Shown in pieces: positions 11,034 through 22,042 of a stretch of 64,000 bases of DNA. The stretch is from Hyphomicrobiales bacterium (GTDB lineage Bacteria; Pseudomonadota; Alphaproteobacteria; Rhizobiales; Rhizobiaceae): contig UBYA01000006.1 in NCBI GenBank assembly GCA_900469615.1, forward strand, positions 99,210 through 163,209, in the 5' to 3' direction. The first letter of the stretch is position 1, and every line of letters starts with the position of its first letter. A model generated the notes under the pieces. It ran no database searches and was not told the origin of the DNA. It saw only the letters and a list, made by a program, of their open reading frames with translations. The translations under genes were made by a program, and so were the position numbers.

Positions 11034-11738
11034 TTAGAACCGGTCGTCGTCCTCGTCGTCGCGGCTGGTCGACTTCAGCGACTTCAGCTTGGCGAAAACG
11101 GCGTCGGCGTCGATTTCCTTTTCCTTCTCTTCGCGCTCGTAGGTGAAGCCGAGCTTCTCGGTTTCCTGAGCGGGCTGCAGCGTCGCGCCGAGTTCGGCGG
11201 CGGTCGGCAGCGGCCGGCCCTTGGCGGCCTTTTCGACTTCCATGTCGAGATCGATCTGGCTGCAGAGGCCGAGCGTGACCGGATCCATCGGCGCCAGGTT
11301 GGCCGAGTTCCAGTGCGTGCGGTCACGGATCTGTTCGATGGTCGACTTGGTGGTGCCGACGAGGCGGGAAATCTGCGCATCCTTCAGTTCCGGATGGTTG
11401 CGCACCAGCCAGAGGATGGCGTTCGGGCGATCCTGGCGCTTGGAAACCGGCGTGTAGCGCGGGCCGCGACGCTTGGATTCAGGCACGCGAACCTTCGGCT
11501 CGGAAAGCTTGAGCTTGTGGTTCGGATTGCCTTCCGCGCGGGCGATTTCGTCGCGCGTCAGCTGGCCGGTCGAGATCGGATCGAGGCCCTTGATGCCCTG
11601 TGCTGCTTCACCATCGGCAATGGCCTTCACTTCGAGCGGATGCAGCTTGCAGAACTGCGCGATCTGGTCGAATGACAAGGCTGTATTGTCGACAAGCCAG
11701 ATGGCGGTTGCCTTCGGCATGAGCAATTGTTGAGCCAT
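11034..11738 (-). CDS. trcR: Cell cycle transcriptional regulator TrcR (DUF1013)
   Basis: Alphaproteobacteria-restricted DUF1013 protein, named TrcR in Rhizobiales and linked to cell-cycle gene transcription. It begins MAQQLLMPKATAIWLVDNTALSFDQI. Two helix-turn-helix-like stretches are visible: LSFDQIAQFCKLHPLEVKAI (about residues 21-40) and LKDAQISRLVGTTKSTIEQI (about 117-136). A charged tail ends in an acidic EDDD stretch. The product is 234 aa. It has its own promoter and a strong terminator, so it is likely monocistronic. Confidence 0.9.
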   Translation of the reverse strand: MAQQLLMPKATAIWLVDNTALSFDQIAQFCKLHPLEVKAIADGEAAQGIKGLDPISTGQLTRDEIARAEGNPNHKLKLSEPKVRVPESKRRGPRYTPVSKRQDRPNAILWLVRNHPELKDAQISRLVGTTKSTIEQIRDRTHWNSANLAPMDPVTLGLCSQIDLDMEVEKAAKGRPLPTAAELGATLQPAQETEKLGFTYEREEKEKEIDADAVFAKLKSLKSTSRDDEDDDRF

Positions 11739-11815
11739 GGATATAGTCCTTCTGTCAGTCCGCGCCGGTGTCGCGGTCCGGGGTGTAACACCACATTGTC
11801 CGGGAAATACGGCTC

Positions 11816-11844
11816 TATATAACGATAGTGTCGCGGAATTGCAA
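11816..11844 (-). promoter_or_regulatory. Sigma70-type promoter for trcR
   Basis: On the minus strand TTGCAA (11839-11844) and TATATA (11816-11821) are separated by 17 bp. They lie about 78 bp before the trcR start codon. The spacing and -10 are good; no start site has been measured. Confidence 0.6.
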
Positions 11845-11961
11845 TTCTTTGCGCATGAAATGCACTTTGTCCAATTGCTGTCGTGGTTTGACCTGCTATT
11901 TATTGCGCTGAAAGAGCACCCGTAATTGCGAGAGAGGGTGTGAGGATTCGAGGAGGAGACA

Positions 11962-13920
11962 ATGTCGGAAAAGATTCATCCGGTGACGAAGCCGGTCAAG
12001 GCGCGTGCCTTGATCGACAAGGCGAAGTATCAGAAATGGTACAAGCAGAGCGTCGAGGACCCCGACAAGTTCTGGGGCAAGCACGGCAAGCGGATCGACT
12101 GGTTCAAGCCCTATACGAAGGTGAAGAACACGTCGTTTACCGGCAAGGTCTCGATCAAGTGGTTCGAGGACGGCGTCACCAACGTCTCCTACAATTGCAT
12201 CGACCGGCATCTGAAGAAGCACGGCGATCGCGTTGCCTTCATCTGGGAAGGCGACAATCCCTATATCGACAAGAAGATCACCTATAACGAGCTTTACGAT
12301 CAGGTCTGCCGGCTGGCGAACGTCTTGAAGAAGCACGGTGTCAAGAAGGGCGACCGCGTCACCATCTACATGCCGATGATCCCCGAGGCAGCCTATGCGA
12401 TGCTCGCCTGCGCCCGCATCGGCGCGGTGCACTCGGTCGTCTTCGGCGGCTTCTCGCCGGAAGCGCTTGCCGGCCGCATCGTCGACTGCGAATCGACGGT
12501 CGTCATCACCTGCGACGAAGGCATTCGCGGCGGCAAGTCCATTCCGCTGAAGGAAAACACCGACACCGCGATCAGGATCGCCGCCAAGCAGAAGGTCGCG
12601 GTCAAGACCGTCATCGCCGTGCGCCGCACCGGCGGCAAGACCGGCTGGGAGCCCGGCCGCGATGTCTGGTATCACGAGGAAATCGCCAAGGTGAAGGGTG
12701 ATTGTCCGCCGGCGAAGATGAAGGCGGAAGATCCGCTTTTCATTCTCTATACGTCCGGCTCCACCGGCAAGCCGAAGGGCGTGCTGCACACGACGGGCGG
12801 CTATCTCGTCTATGCGGCGATGACGCACGAATACACGTTCGATTATCACCCCGGCGATATCTACTGGTGCACGGCCGATGTCGGCTGGGTGACGGGCCAT
12901 TCCTACATCGTCTACGGGCCGCTCGCCAATGCCGCGACCTCGCTGATGTTCGAAGGCGTGCCGAACTATCCGGACCAGGGCCGCTTCTGGGATGTCATCG
13001 ACAAGCACAAGGTCAACATCTTCTATACCGCGCCGACGGCGATCCGCTCGCTGATGGGCGCCGGCGACCATTTCGTCACGCGCGCCTCGCGCTCCAGCCT
13101 GCGCCTGCTCGGCACGGTCGGCGAGCCCATCAATCCGGAAGCCTGGGAGTGGTATTACAAGGTCGTGGGCGACAGCCGCTGCCCGATCGTCGATACCTGG
13201 TGGCAGACGGAAACCGGCGGCCACATGATCACGCCGCTTCCCGGCGCAACCGATCTGAAGCCCGGCTCGGCCACCCTGCCCTTCTTCGGCGTGCAGCCGC
13301 AGCTGGTCGACAACGAGGGCAATGTGCTGGAGGGTGCTGCCGACGGCAACCTCGTCATCGCCGACAGCTGGCCTGGCCAGATGCGCACGGTTTATGGCGA
13401 CCACGAGCGCTTCATCCAGACCTACTTCTCCACCTACAAGGGCAAGTATTTCACCGGCGACGGCTGCCGCCGCGACGAGGACGGCTATTACTGGATCACC
13501 GGCCGCGTCGACGACGTGCTCAACGTCTCGGGCCATCGTCTGGGCACGGCGGAAGTGGAATCGGCGCTGGTGTCGCACAAGCACGTCTCGGAAGCGGCCG
13601 TCGTCGGTTATCCGCATTCCATCAAGGGCCAGGGCATCTATTGTTACGTGACGCTGATGGTCGGCCTGGAAGGCTCGGACGCGCTGCGGCAGGAACTGGT
13701 GAAACACGTCCGCGCCGAAATCGGCCCGATCGCCTCGCCGGACAAGATCCAGTTCACCCCCGGCCTGCCGAAAACCCGCTCCGGCAAGATCATGCGCCGC
13801 ATCCTGCGCAAGATCGCTGAGGACGATTTCGGCGCGCTCGGCGATACCTCCACCCTCGCCGATCCGGCTGTGGTGGATGATCTGATCGCCAATAGGCAGA
13901 ACAAGGCTGACGCGGCGTAA
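11962..13920 (+). CDS. acsA: Acetate--CoA ligase
   Basis: Adenylate-forming enzyme converting acetate, ATP and CoA to acetyl-CoA. The AMP-binding loop [12 protein letters not shown] is at about residues 264-275. Substrate-pocket motifs [15 protein letters not shown] and [10 protein letters not shown] follow. The C-terminal SGKIMRR contains the catalytic lysine (about residue 609), the site of acetylation control in this family. The product is 652 aa, normal. The start is fixed by GAGGAGGAG just upstream. It is divergent from trcR and followed by an inverted repeat. Confidence 0.97.
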   Translation: MSEKIHPVTKPVKARALIDKAKYQKWYKQSVEDPDKFWGKHGKRIDWFKPYTKVKNTSFTGKVSIKWFEDGVTNVSYNCIDRHLKKHGDRVAFIWEGDNPYIDKKITYNELYDQVCRLANVLKKHGVKKGDRVTIYMPMIPEAAYAMLACARIGAVHSVVFGGFSPEALAGRIVDCESTVVITCDEGIRGGKSIPLKENTDTAIRIAAKQKVAVKTVIAVRRTGGKTGWEPGRDVWYHEEIAKVKGDCPPAKMKAEDPLFILYTSGSTGKPKGVLHTTGGYLVYAAMTHEYTFDYHPGDIYWCTADVGWVTGHSYIVYGPLANAATSLMFEGVPNYPDQGRFWDVIDKHKVNIFYTAPTAIRSLMGAGDHFVTRASRSSLRLLGTVGEPINPEAWEWYYKVVGDSRCPIVDTWWQTETGGHMITPLPGATDLKPGSATLPFFGVQPQLVDNEGNVLEGAADGNLVIADSWPGQMRTVYGDHERFIQTYFSTYKGKYFTGDGCRRDEDGYYWITGRVDDVLNVSGHRLGTAEVESALVSHKHVSEAAVVGYPHSIKGQGIYCYVTLMVGLEGSDALRQELVKHVRAEIGPIASPDKIQFTPGLPKTRSGKIMRRILRKIAEDDFGALGDTSTLADPAVVDDLIANRQNKADAA

Positions 13921-13935
13921 GCCGAGCGTTCGCTC

Positions 13936-13960
13936 TATCCCGCCCCTGGCGGGCGGGATA
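13936..13960 (+). terminator. Terminator-like hairpin after acsA
   Basis: TATCCCGCCC (13936-13945) pairs perfectly with GGGCGGGATA (13951-13960) around a 5-nt loop, 15 bp after the acsA stop. No T-run follows, so it may act as an mRNA 3' stabiliser or a weak terminator. Confidence 0.55.
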
Positions 13961-14084
13961 GAAAATCAGCATTTAGCAGCAAAGCTAAGTGACGGATTTC
14001 GTAATTGATTTCTCGCCTACGAAGGGCGAGATGGATTCCGCGGTCGCCGCACCATATCGGGCGACAACAACTTTTAAAGCGGGA

Positions 14085-14303
14085 TCAAAAATCGATCGCC
14101 CGCCCATTGATTTCCCAGTCGCCGAAACGGGCGGGATCGGCGCCGCCGCGGCCGCCGATTTCGGGGGGCAGGTCGGCTTGAGCCTGCGCCTGGCGGCGCT
14201 CCTCAGCTTCGGCCAACGCGCGCTTTGCTGCGGGCGAGAGCGGCTTGCGGGGGGCTTCGCCCACTTCGGTATCGATATTATTGTCGTTATCTGCGGTCTG
14301 CAT
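14085..14303 (-). CDS. DUF1674 / succinate dehydrogenase assembly factor 4-like protein
   Basis: Short protein (72 aa) ending in the diagnostic DUF1674 block LPPEIGGRGG, DPARFGDWE and NGRAIDF, preceded by a charged helix (LSPAAKRALAEAEERR). Eukaryotic homologues (SDHAF4) help assemble the flavinated subunit of succinate dehydrogenase; the bacterial role is inferred. ATG 14303 is preceded by GGAGG at 11 nt; a TTG at 14351 would add 16 residues. It is divergent from htpX. Confidence 0.88.
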   Translation of the reverse strand: MQTADNDNNIDTEVGEAPRKPLSPAAKRALAEAEERRQAQAQADLPPEIGGRGGADPARFGDWEINGRAIDF

Positions 14304-14413
14304 GGTCTCGTGCGACCTCCGAAATATTGAAATGGAGGGAGGAATAGCCAAATCATAGTGCGTCCGGCCGCAAAGAAAAAGGTTTGGACGACAGATGTGT
14401 TGGAGACTTTTCG

Positions 14414-15412
14414 ATGAATCTCATGCGTACTGCTATGCTGCTTGCCTTCATGACCGCTTTGTTCATGGGCGTCGGCTATCTGATCGGCGGTCAATCGGGC
14501 ATGCTGATCGCGTTTGTCGCCGCCGCCGGCATGAATTTCTTTTCCTACTGGAATTCCGATCGCATGGTGCTCTCCACCTATGGCGCGCAGGAGGTGGACG
14601 AGCGCAGCGCGCCGGAATTCTACCGGATCGTCCGCGATCTCGCCCGCAATGCGGGCTTGCCGATGCCGAAGGTCTATCTCTACGACAGCCCGCAGCCGAA
14701 CGCCTTCGCCACCGGGCGCAATCCGGAAAATGCCGCCGTTGCCGCCTCAACTGGCCTGCTGCACGCGCTGACGCCGGAGGAAGTGGCCGGCGTGATGGCG
14801 CATGAGCTTGCGCATGTGCAGAACCGCGACACGCTCACCATGACGATCACGGCGACGCTTGCCGGCGCCATTTCCATGCTCGGCAACTTCGCCTTCTTCT
14901 TCGGCGGCCGCCGCGACAACAACAATCCGCTCGGCATGGTCGGCGTTCTCGTCGCGATGATCGTCGCTCCTCTAGCGGCGATGCTGGTGCAGATGGCGAT
15001 CAGCCGGACGCGCGAATATTCCGCCGACCGGCGCGGCGCGGAAATCTGCGGCAACCCGCTTTGGCTCGCCTCCGCGCTCGGCAAGATCGCCCGCGGCGCG
15101 GCGCATATTCCGAATGAAGAGGCCGAAGGCCATCCCGCAACGGCGCATATGTTCATCATCAATCCGCTTTCCGGCGAGCGCATGGACAATCTGTTTTCCA
15201 CGCATCCGAACACGGAAAACCGCATCGCCGCACTGCGGGAAATGGCGTGTTACGCCGGCAGCAGCGCCTCGGCGATGGCGCCGTCTTCAGGCCCATCTTC
15301 GGGCTTTGGCTCGACGGGACCGGTTCTGACTGCTAATCCGGGGCGCAAATCGCGCTCCGTGCCCAATACGGGTCGCGGTGGCTCGCAACCGCCGAAGGGT
15401 CCCTGGTCTTGA
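14414..15412 (+). CDS. htpX: Zinc metalloprotease HtpX
   Basis: Inner-membrane M48 peptidase that degrades misfolded membrane proteins. Two N-terminal membrane segments (about residues 5-45) precede the zinc motif HELAH at 130-134. Two further hydrophobic stretches follow, and the third zinc ligand region is [11 protein letters not shown]. The C-terminus ends in a low-complexity Ser/Gly/Pro-rich tail. The product is 332 aa from ATG 14414. Its TGA overlaps the TTG start of rsmB by 4 nt (TTGA). Confidence 0.96.
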   Translation: MNLMRTAMLLAFMTALFMGVGYLIGGQSGMLIAFVAAAGMNFFSYWNSDRMVLSTYGAQEVDERSAPEFYRIVRDLARNAGLPMPKVYLYDSPQPNAFATGRNPENAAVAASTGLLHALTPEEVAGVMAHELAHVQNRDTLTMTITATLAGAISMLGNFAFFFGGRRDNNNPLGMVGVLVAMIVAPLAAMLVQMAISRTREYSADRRGAEICGNPLWLASALGKIARGAAHIPNEEAEGHPATAHMFIINPLSGERMDNLFSTHPNTENRIAALREMACYAGSSASAMAPSSGPSSGFGSTGPVLTANPGRKSRSVPNTGRGGSQPPKGPWS

Positions 15413-16818
15413 GTTCAGACAAGAAAAACAAAGCTTCCAACAGAGACGGAAAACGATCAGGCAAGCAGCAGGGGCATTCCCGGCCGCTCGATGGGGCTCC
15501 TTCCAAGCCGGGTTTTGCGGCTCGCGCAGCGGCGGCGAAGATTCTGGGAGCCGTGCTCGACCGCAAGACGCCGCTCGACGGCATGCTCGACACCGAAGGC
15601 GGAAGTGCCGCCTATACGACGCTCGGCGACAGTGACCGTGCGCTGGTGCGCGCCATCTTGAACAGCGCGCTGCGGCACCTGCCGCGTATCGAGGCGGCGA
15701 TTTCGTCGCTGCTCGATTCGCCGCTGCCGGAGGGTGCCCGCGCGTTGCATCACGTTCTTGTCGTCGGTGCGACGCAGATCCTCTATCTCGACGTGCCGGA
15801 TCACTCCGCCGTCGATCTTGCCGTCGAGCAGGCCAACCGGGATCCCCGCAACCGCCGCTTCGCCAAGCTGGTCAACGCCATCCTGCGGCGCATCGGCCGC
15901 GAAAAACAGGACATCCTTGAGCGCGTTGCGAGCGTGCCCGCCATGCCGGGCTGGTTCCTGTCCCGCCTGGAAGCCGCCTATGGCGCCCCTGCCGCGCGCA
16001 GGATTTCGGACACACAGCTTGAGCCGGCGGCCATCGATCTCACCGTGAAATCCGATGCCGAAGGTTGGGCGAAGCGGCTGAACGGCGTCGTCTTGCCGAC
16101 CGGCGGCGTGCGGCTTGCCGCCTTCGAAGGGTCCATTCCCTCGCTGGATAGCTTCGAGCAAGGCGAATGGTGGGTTCAGGACGCTGCGGCCAGCATTCCG
16201 GCAAAGCTGTTCGGCCCTCTTGCCGGCAAGCGGGTGGCGGATCTCTGTGCGGCGCCCGGCGGAAAGACCGCCCAGCTGATCCTTGCCGGGGCCAAGGTCA
16301 CGGCTCTCGATCAATCCGCCAATCGCCTGAAGAGACTATCCGCCAACCTTGCGCGCCTCGGCCTCGAAGCCGAGACGGTCGTTGCCGACATGAGCAAATA
16401 TCGGCCCGACGAACTTTTCGACGCCGCACTTCTCGATGCTCCCTGCTCTTCGACGGGAACGACGCGCCGCCATCCCGATGTGCTGTGGACCAAGGGACCG
16501 GAGGATATCGCCAAGCTTGCCGGCCTGCAGGAACGCCTGCTTCGCCATGCTCTGACGCTGGTCAAGCCGGGCGGTCTGGTGGTGTTTTCCAATTGTTCGC
16601 TCGATCCCGAAGAAGGCGAGGATCTGGTTGCGCGTCTGCTGGCCGAAAGCGGCAATGTCGAGCGCGTCCCGATCGCGGCGGGCGATTGGCCCGGTCTGGA
16701 AGCGGCGATCTCGCCGCTCGGAGCGTTCCGCACCACGCCGGACATGCTGCCGCAGACCGATGGTTTTGCCTCGGGCCTGGATGGCTTCTTCGCAGTCGCG
16801 CTGCGCCGCATGCGCTAG
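15409..16818 (+). CDS. rsmB: 16S rRNA (cytosine-5) methyltransferase, RsmB-like
   Basis: SAM-dependent m5C methyltransferase, expected target C967 of 16S rRNA. An N-terminal NusB-like RNA-binding domain (about residues 35-170) is followed by a Rossmann methylase domain with [11 protein letters not shown]. The two m5C cysteines are C346 (DAPCSSTG) and C396 ([10 protein letters not shown]). The start is a TTG overlapping the htpX stop; the first 30 residues are Lys/Ser-rich and may not be conserved. The product is 469 aa. Confidence 0.93.
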   Translation: MSSDKKNKASNRDGKRSGKQQGHSRPLDGAPSKPGFAARAAAAKILGAVLDRKTPLDGMLDTEGGSAAYTTLGDSDRALVRAILNSALRHLPRIEAAISSLLDSPLPEGARALHHVLVVGATQILYLDVPDHSAVDLAVEQANRDPRNRRFAKLVNAILRRIGREKQDILERVASVPAMPGWFLSRLEAAYGAPAARRISDTQLEPAAIDLTVKSDAEGWAKRLNGVVLPTGGVRLAAFEGSIPSLDSFEQGEWWVQDAAASIPAKLFGPLAGKRVADLCAAPGGKTAQLILAGAKVTALDQSANRLKRLSANLARLGLEAETVVADMSKYRPDELFDAALLDAPCSSTGTTRRHPDVLWTKGPEDIAKLAGLQERLLRHALTLVKPGGLVVFSNCSLDPEEGEDLVARLLAESGNVERVPIAAGDWPGLEAAISPLGAFRTTPDMLPQTDGFASGLDGFFAVALRRMR

Positions 16819-16911
16819 CCTGCGGTTTGGGCCGTCAGTCATCGAACGGTTAAAAAATCGGCGAAGATGTCCTTAGTTGGTATATTCGTAACCTCTTTTT
16901 AACCACGGGTA

Positions 16912-18615
16912 ATGAGAGTAAGCAGAAGCAAATATGCAGATCTGCGGCAGGGTTTAGTGAGTTCATACATGCGGGAAGCATGGCGGCGGATGTCGCGCCG
17001 CGCGGCGTTGACGCGATTGCGTCTCACCCGCCACACGATGCGTGTGCCGGAACGGCTGATTGTGGCGCCGACCGACCTGCGCAGTGTCGATCCCTTTTTC
17101 GTCGAAGAGCTTCTGAACGGGCGCATCCTGCTTGCAGGGCGTGTTCTGGAAACGCAAGGGGCGTCGCCCTTCTCTCTCGAATTGCCGTCTTTGGCCTTTG
17201 CCGCCAAGCTGCATAACTTTCGCTGGCTGCGGCATTTGCGGGCGGAAAAGAGCGATCAGGCATCGGCCATGGCGCGCGCGATCCTCACCGACTGGATTGC
17301 CGTTCACGGACGCCGGCTGCACGGCCTTGCCTGGTCGCCGGATATAGCGGCGCAACGGCTGATCGCGCTTCTGTCGCATTCGCCTGTGCTTCTGCACGGC
17401 ACCGATAGCGGTTTCTACCGCCGTTTCATGCGGATGCTCGTCTTCCATGTGCGTTTTCTGCGGCGAATGGCAGCCTCGGCGCCCGATGGCATCACGCGGT
17501 TCCGCGTGCGCATCGCGCTCGCCATGTCTTCGGTCGCCATGCCGAGCAGCGCGCTGACGCTGAAGCGGGCCGGCCAGGCGCTCGACCGCGAGATCGACCG
17601 GCAGATCCTGCAGGATGGCGGGCATATCTCCCGCAATCCGCGCGCGTCATTGGAACTGCTGCTCGATTTGCTGCCGCTGCGCCAGACCTATGTCAATCTT
17701 GGCCACGACGTGCCGGTGCGGCTCATCCCCGGCATCGACCGCATGTATCCGGCACTGCGCTTCTTCCGCCATCAGGATGGCGATCTGGCATTGTTCAACG
17801 GCGCGACGTCGACGCTCGCCAACGAGCTGATGTCGGTGCTGCGCTATGACGAGACGGCGGGACAGGCTTTCAAGGCACTGCCGCACACCAGATATCACCG
17901 GCTGGCGGCCGGTCAGGCCGTCGTCATCATGGATGTCGGCAGCCCCGCCTCGGTCGATCTCAGCCGCACGGCGCATGCGGGCTGCCTTTCCTTCGAGATG
18001 TCGTCCGGCAAAACCCGCTTCATCATCAATTCCGGTTCGCCCGAGTTCGCCGGCGAGCGTTACCTTCAGGCGGCGCGGGCGACCGCGGCACATTCGACCG
18101 TGACGCTCAACGACACGTCCTCGTGCCAGTTTTCAAAATCGAAGTCGCTCGGACCGATCATGGTCGGCGGCGTGAAGAAGGTCATCGTCGAGCGCGCCGA
18201 GACCGAAGACGGGCGAGACTACGTCCGGGCGGCGCATGACGGCTATCTCTCCGCCTTCGGCTATGTGCACGAGCGCGAGCTGAGTCTCAATGCCAGCGGC
18301 ACGATCGTTGCCGGCCGCGACCGGTTTTTCGTGCCGGAGGGCAAGAAACAGCAGCCGAAGGGCGAGGGCATCGCGTCCGCCCGCTTCCATATCCACCCCT
18401 CCATCAGCCTGTTGCAGACCGAAACGGATACCGCGCTGCTGATCGCGCCGGATGGAGAGACCTGGATCTTCTCCTCGCCCGGCAACGAGGTGCTGGTGGC
18501 GGAGGACATCTTCTTTGCCGATCCCTCGGGCATGCGTGCTTCCGATCAGCTCGAGATCGTTTTCCGGGTTACTGAAAAGCCGGAAATCCGCTGGTTTTTA
18601 TCCCATCGGCCATAG
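16912..18615 (+). CDS. Heparinase II/III family protein
   Basis: Predicted polysaccharide lyase-like protein of 567 aa. An N-terminal alpha-helical (alpha/alpha toroid) part with WLRHLRAEKS and LTDWIAVHG is followed by a C-terminal beta-sandwich with the heparinase_II_III signature segments FSLELPSLA, FEMSSGKTRFIINSGSP and AAHSTVTLNDTSSCQF. No signal peptide is evident. Its substrate is unknown. ATG 16912 has no convincing ribosome site; later starts around 16969 are possible. It precedes purH by 173 bp. Confidence 0.85.
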   Translation: MRVSRSKYADLRQGLVSSYMREAWRRMSRRAALTRLRLTRHTMRVPERLIVAPTDLRSVDPFFVEELLNGRILLAGRVLETQGASPFSLELPSLAFAAKLHNFRWLRHLRAEKSDQASAMARAILTDWIAVHGRRLHGLAWSPDIAAQRLIALLSHSPVLLHGTDSGFYRRFMRMLVFHVRFLRRMAASAPDGITRFRVRIALAMSSVAMPSSALTLKRAGQALDREIDRQILQDGGHISRNPRASLELLLDLLPLRQTYVNLGHDVPVRLIPGIDRMYPALRFFRHQDGDLALFNGATSTLANELMSVLRYDETAGQAFKALPHTRYHRLAAGQAVVIMDVGSPASVDLSRTAHAGCLSFEMSSGKTRFIINSGSPEFAGERYLQAARATAAHSTVTLNDTSSCQFSKSKSLGPIMVGGVKKVIVERAETEDGRDYVRAAHDGYLSAFGYVHERELSLNASGTIVAGRDRFFVPEGKKQQPKGEGIASARFHIHPSISLLQTETDTALLIAPDGETWIFSSPGNEVLVAEDIFFADPSGMRASDQLEIVFRVTEKPEIRWFLSHRP

Positions 18616-18693
18616 GCTAACCGCGTCAGCTATGCTAACGGGGCGGCATTATCGTCCCGCGCCATCTCCGCCGGACAATCTCGTCTCCTCATA

Positions 18694-18774
18694 CCAGAGC
18701 GATTTCGCTCTGCTTTTTGTTATCTCGCAATTCCGGACGGAAACCGCTGCATGCTTTTCCTGGAGTTGCTCTAG
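18694..18774. repeat. Dispersed palindromic repeat (RIME-like), between the heparinase-like gene and purH
   Basis: AGAGCGATTTCGCTCT forms a short hairpin followed by GCTTTTTG. It continues with CCGGACGGAAACCGCTGC and GCTTTTCCTGGAG, and the outer arms AGAGC/GCTCT are complementary. The right core recurs at 52936-52970, with relatives at 5492-5546 and 40334-40424. It ends 14 nt before purH, so it could terminate upstream transcripts or sit in the purH leader. Confidence 0.7.
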
Positions 18775-18788
18775 ATCGGAGAAAGCCC

Positions 18789-20405
18789 ATGGCCGTCGTT
18801 TCCAAGAAAATTCCCGCTCCCGACAAGGTGAAGGTGAAGACCGCGCTTCTGTCCGTCTCGGACAAGACCGGCATCGTCGAGCTGGCGCGTGCCCTTAGCG
18901 GGCAAGGCGTGCGCCTCCTGTCGACCGGCGGCACGCACAAGGCGATCGCCGCGGCCGGTCTTGCCGTGACCGACGTGTCGGAAGTGACGGATTTTCCGGA
19001 GATCATGGACGGCCGCGTCAAGACGCTGCATCCGAAGGTGCATGGCGGCCTGCTCGCCATCCGAGACGACGCAGAACATCAGGCTGCGATGAATGAGCAT
19101 GGAATCGAAGGCATCGATCTCGTCGTCGTCAACCTCTATCCCTTCGAGGATGTCCGCAAGGCGGGCGGCGACTATCCGACGACCGTCGAAAACATCGATA
19201 TCGGCGGCCCGGCAATGATCCGCGCCTCGGCGAAGAATCACGCCTACGTGACGATCCTGACCGATCCGGCCGACTATCCGGAGCTGCTGGAGCAGCTTTC
19301 CGGCGATGCCGGCCAGACGGCTTATGCCTTCCGTCAGCGCATGGCCGCCAAGGCCTTCGCCCGCACCGCGGCCTATGACGCCATGATCTCCAACTGGTTT
19401 GCCGAAGCGCTCGATATCGCCACGCCGCGCCATCGCGTCATCGGCGGCGTTTTGCGCGAGGAAATGCGCTACGGCGAAAACCCGCACCAGAAGGCGGCTT
19501 TCTACGTGACAGGCGAAAACCGCCCCGGCGTTTCGACGGCGACGCTCCTCCAGGGCAAGCAGCTCTCCTACAACAACATCAACGATACCGACGCGGCCTA
19601 TGAGCTCGTTGCCGAGTTCCTGCCGGAAAACGGCCCGGCCTGCGCGATCATCAAGCATGCCAACCCCTGCGGCGTCGCCACCGGCCCAAGTCTCGTGGAG
19701 GCCTACAAGCGGGCTCTCGCCTGCGATTCCGTCTCGGCCTTCGGCGGCATCATCGCGCTCAACAGCCTGCTCGACGCGGAAACGGCGGAAGAGATCGTCA
19801 AGCTCTTCACCGAGGTCATCATCGCGCCTGAGGTCAGCGAGGAAGCCAAGGCGATCATCGCCCGCAAGCCGAACCTTCGCCTGCTCTCGGTCGGCGCCCT
19901 GCCCGATCCACGCGCGCCCGGCCTGACCGCCAAGACCGTCTCCGGCGGCCTGCTGGTCCAGAACCGTGACAATGCGCTGGTCGAGGACATGGAGCTGAAG
20001 GTCGTCACCAGGCGCGCGCCGACGGCGCAGGAGCTAGAGGACATGAAGTTCGCCTTCCGTGTCGCCAAGCATGTGAAATCGAATGCCGTCGTCTACGCCA
20101 AGGACGGCCAGACGGCCGGCATCGGCGCGGGACAGATGAGCCGTGTCGATTCCGCCCGCATCGCCGCCATCAAGGCTGAAGAAGCCGCCAAGGCCATGGG
20201 CCTGGCCGAGCCGCTGACCCGCGGCTCCGCCGTGGCCTCCGAAGCCTTCCTGCCGTTTGCCGATGGTCTGCTTTCGGCGATTGCCGCCGGCGCCACCGCG
20301 GTCATCCAGCCCGGCGGCTCGATGCGCGACCAGGAGGTCATCGACGCAGCCAACGAGCACAATGTCGCGATGGTCTTCACCGGCATCCGCCATTTCCGCC
20401 ATTGA
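18789..20405 (+). CDS. purH: Bifunctional AICAR formyltransferase / IMP cyclohydrolase
   Basis: Catalyses the last two steps of IMP synthesis. The N-terminal MGS-like cyclohydrolase domain shows [19 protein letters not shown] and [14 protein letters not shown]. The C-terminal transformylase domain has [17 protein letters not shown] and [10 protein letters not shown]. The product is 538 aa, normal. ATG 18789 has GGAG at a good distance. The dispersed repeat directly upstream may influence expression. Confidence 0.98.
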   Translation: MAVVSKKIPAPDKVKVKTALLSVSDKTGIVELARALSGQGVRLLSTGGTHKAIAAAGLAVTDVSEVTDFPEIMDGRVKTLHPKVHGGLLAIRDDAEHQAAMNEHGIEGIDLVVVNLYPFEDVRKAGGDYPTTVENIDIGGPAMIRASAKNHAYVTILTDPADYPELLEQLSGDAGQTAYAFRQRMAAKAFARTAAYDAMISNWFAEALDIATPRHRVIGGVLREEMRYGENPHQKAAFYVTGENRPGVSTATLLQGKQLSYNNINDTDAAYELVAEFLPENGPACAIIKHANPCGVATGPSLVEAYKRALACDSVSAFGGIIALNSLLDAETAEEIVKLFTEVIIAPEVSEEAKAIIARKPNLRLLSVGALPDPRAPGLTAKTVSGGLLVQNRDNALVEDMELKVVTRRAPTAQELEDMKFAFRVAKHVKSNAVVYAKDGQTAGIGAGQMSRVDSARIAAIKAEEAAKAMGLAEPLTRGSAVASEAFLPFADGLLSAIAAGATAVIQPGGSMRDQEVIDAANEHNVAMVFTGIRHFRH

Positions 20406-20411
20406 CGACTT

Positions 20412-20576
20412 TGCCCTCGCCCCATCGGGGAGAGGGTGGCGCGATAGCGCCGGGTGAGGGGGCGTTACCCGGACGCCATATGTTGTTCGCAATGATATCG
20501 GCTGGTTTCGAAGACGCCGAGAAACCCCCTCGTCCGCCCTTCGGGCACCTTCTCCCCGATGGGGAGAAGGAGGGGT
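20412..20576. repeat. Two REP-like palindromes downstream of purH
   Basis: CTCGCCCCATCGGGGAGAGG with CGGGTGAGGGGGCG (20412-20464) and CCCCCTCGTCCGCCC with CTTCTCCCCGATGGGGAGAAGG (20524-20576) are two units of the same type as those at 37014-37154. They fill the gap between convergent purH and the MFS gene. Confidence 0.75.
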
Positions 20577-20604
20577 ATATCCCTGAATCGATAAGGAGAT
20601 ATCC

Positions 20605-21990
20605 CTACTTCGTCTTGTCAGCCGGATAGGGTGTCGACAGCAGAAGAAGCAAGCCGCCGGCGAGGAAGATGACGAGCGTCGCCATGCCGAGCCGGGCTGA
20701 GCCGCTCCAATACGTCACCAGCGAGAAGAACAGCGTCGCCATGAAGCTGGTGGCGCGGCCCGAGAGGGCGTAGATGCCGAAATAGCGTCCAGCCTCCGCA
20801 AGGCTGACGCTGCGGGCGAGAAAGGAACGCGAGGAGGCTTGTACGGGGCCGAAGGCGATGCCGATCAGCAATCCGTAGCCGATATAGGCTTTTTCCGCTG
20901 CCGTGCCGAACAGGCTGCCGGTGCTGACGGTCGAGAGCGGGACGAGGCCGAACAGCGTGAAGCCGGGACCTGTCGAGATGATGCCGAAGGTAGCGACGAG
21001 CAGCAGCGTCAGGCTGATGACGACGGTTGTCTTCGAACCCAGCCAGCGGTCGACATAGCCGGCGGCAAAGCAGCCGAAAATGGCGATGACGTTGAGAATG
21101 ATACCGTAGATGCCGATCTCGATCGTCGCCCAGCCGAACATGCCGGCCGCGAAGGTGCCGCCGAGGATCAGCAGGCCGTTGACGCCATCCTGATAGATCA
21201 TGCGGGCGATGAGGAAGAGACTGATGCCGCGCCGGCGCTTCAACTCGCCAAGGGTCGCCGAGAGTTCGCGCAGGCCCGAGCGGACGGCGGCGAGAAGCGG
21301 CAGGCCGCGGGCGGCATCCGGCGTGAAGAGGAACATCGGCAGAATGAAGAGGAAGTACCAGACTGCGGAGATCGGCCCGGTGATGCGGGCATCCTCGCCG
21401 AGCGTCGCGTCGAGGCCGAAAAGCGGCGTCAGGCCGAGGATGGTCCTGCCGGTCTGCGGATTGCCGGCAAGCAGTGCCACGACGGTGATGAGGACGATCA
21501 TGCCGCCGAGATAGCCAAGGCCCCAGGCGGTGTTCGACAGCCTGCCGACATCGTCCTTGCCGACCAGCCGGGGCATCATCGAATCGTTGAAGACGATCGA
21601 GAATTCGGCCGAGATCGAGGCGAGGATCATGAAGACCGCCGGATAGATGACCGGCGATCCCGGCGCTGCCCCCCAGAGGCAGAAGAGACTGCCGATCTTG
21701 ATGATGGCGAAGAAGGCGATCCATGGCTTGCGGGCGCCGGATTGGTCGGCGATAGAGCCAAGCACCGGCGACAGGATGGCGATGATCACCGAGGAGATCG
21801 TCGCCATGTTGCTCCATGTCGTCTGGGCGGAGACAGGATCGGACGTCAGCCGCGCGACGAAATAGGGGCCGAAGATGAAGGTGGTGACGACGGTGAAGAA
21901 CGGCTGGGCCGCCCAATCGAAGAACATCCAGCCCCAGATGCCGCGTGCCGGCACTTTTGCCGGCACGTCGCTGTTAATTTCAGTCACCAC
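20605..21990 (-). CDS. MFS transporter, UMF1 (Atg22-like) type
   Basis: Integral membrane protein with about 12 hydrophobic segments, 461 aa. The N-terminus WGWMFFDWAAQPFFTVVTTFIFGPYF is characteristic of UMF1/Atg22-type facilitators. The loop SPVLGSIADQSGARKPW matches the MFS motif A region, and FNDSMMPRL is another family signature. The substrate is unknown. The start is GTG at 21990. It follows the NAD-GDH gene on the same strand. Confidence 0.88.
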   Translation of the reverse strand: MVTEINSDVPAKVPARGIWGWMFFDWAAQPFFTVVTTFIFGPYFVARLTSDPVSAQTTWSNMATISSVIIAILSPVLGSIADQSGARKPWIAFFAIIKIGSLFCLWGAAPGSPVIYPAVFMILASISAEFSIVFNDSMMPRLVGKDDVGRLSNTAWGLGYLGGMIVLITVVALLAGNPQTGRTILGLTPLFGLDATLGEDARITGPISAVWYFLFILPMFLFTPDAARGLPLLAAVRSGLRELSATLGELKRRRGISLFLIARMIYQDGVNGLLILGGTFAAGMFGWATIEIGIYGIILNVIAIFGCFAAGYVDRWLGSKTTVVISLTLLLVATFGIISTGPGFTLFGLVPLSTVSTGSLFGTAAEKAYIGYGLLIGIAFGPVQASSRSFLARSVSLAEAGRYFGIYALSGRATSFMATLFFSLVTYWSGSARLGMATLVIFLAGGLLLLLSTPYPADKTK

Positions 21991-22042
21991 CAGATCGAAC
22001 CCCTGATTCCCTCACCCGCCTGACGGGTCGGGGCGGACTGTG

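Noticed and set aside
11817..11826. ModE-like half-site in the trcR promoter
   Set aside because: It coincides with a good -10 element (TATATA), there is no second arm, and trcR has no molybdate link.
11896..13707. 603-codon open frame antisense to acsA
   Set aside because: Low-complexity shadow of acsA, which has complete motifs and a strong ribosome site on the plus strand.
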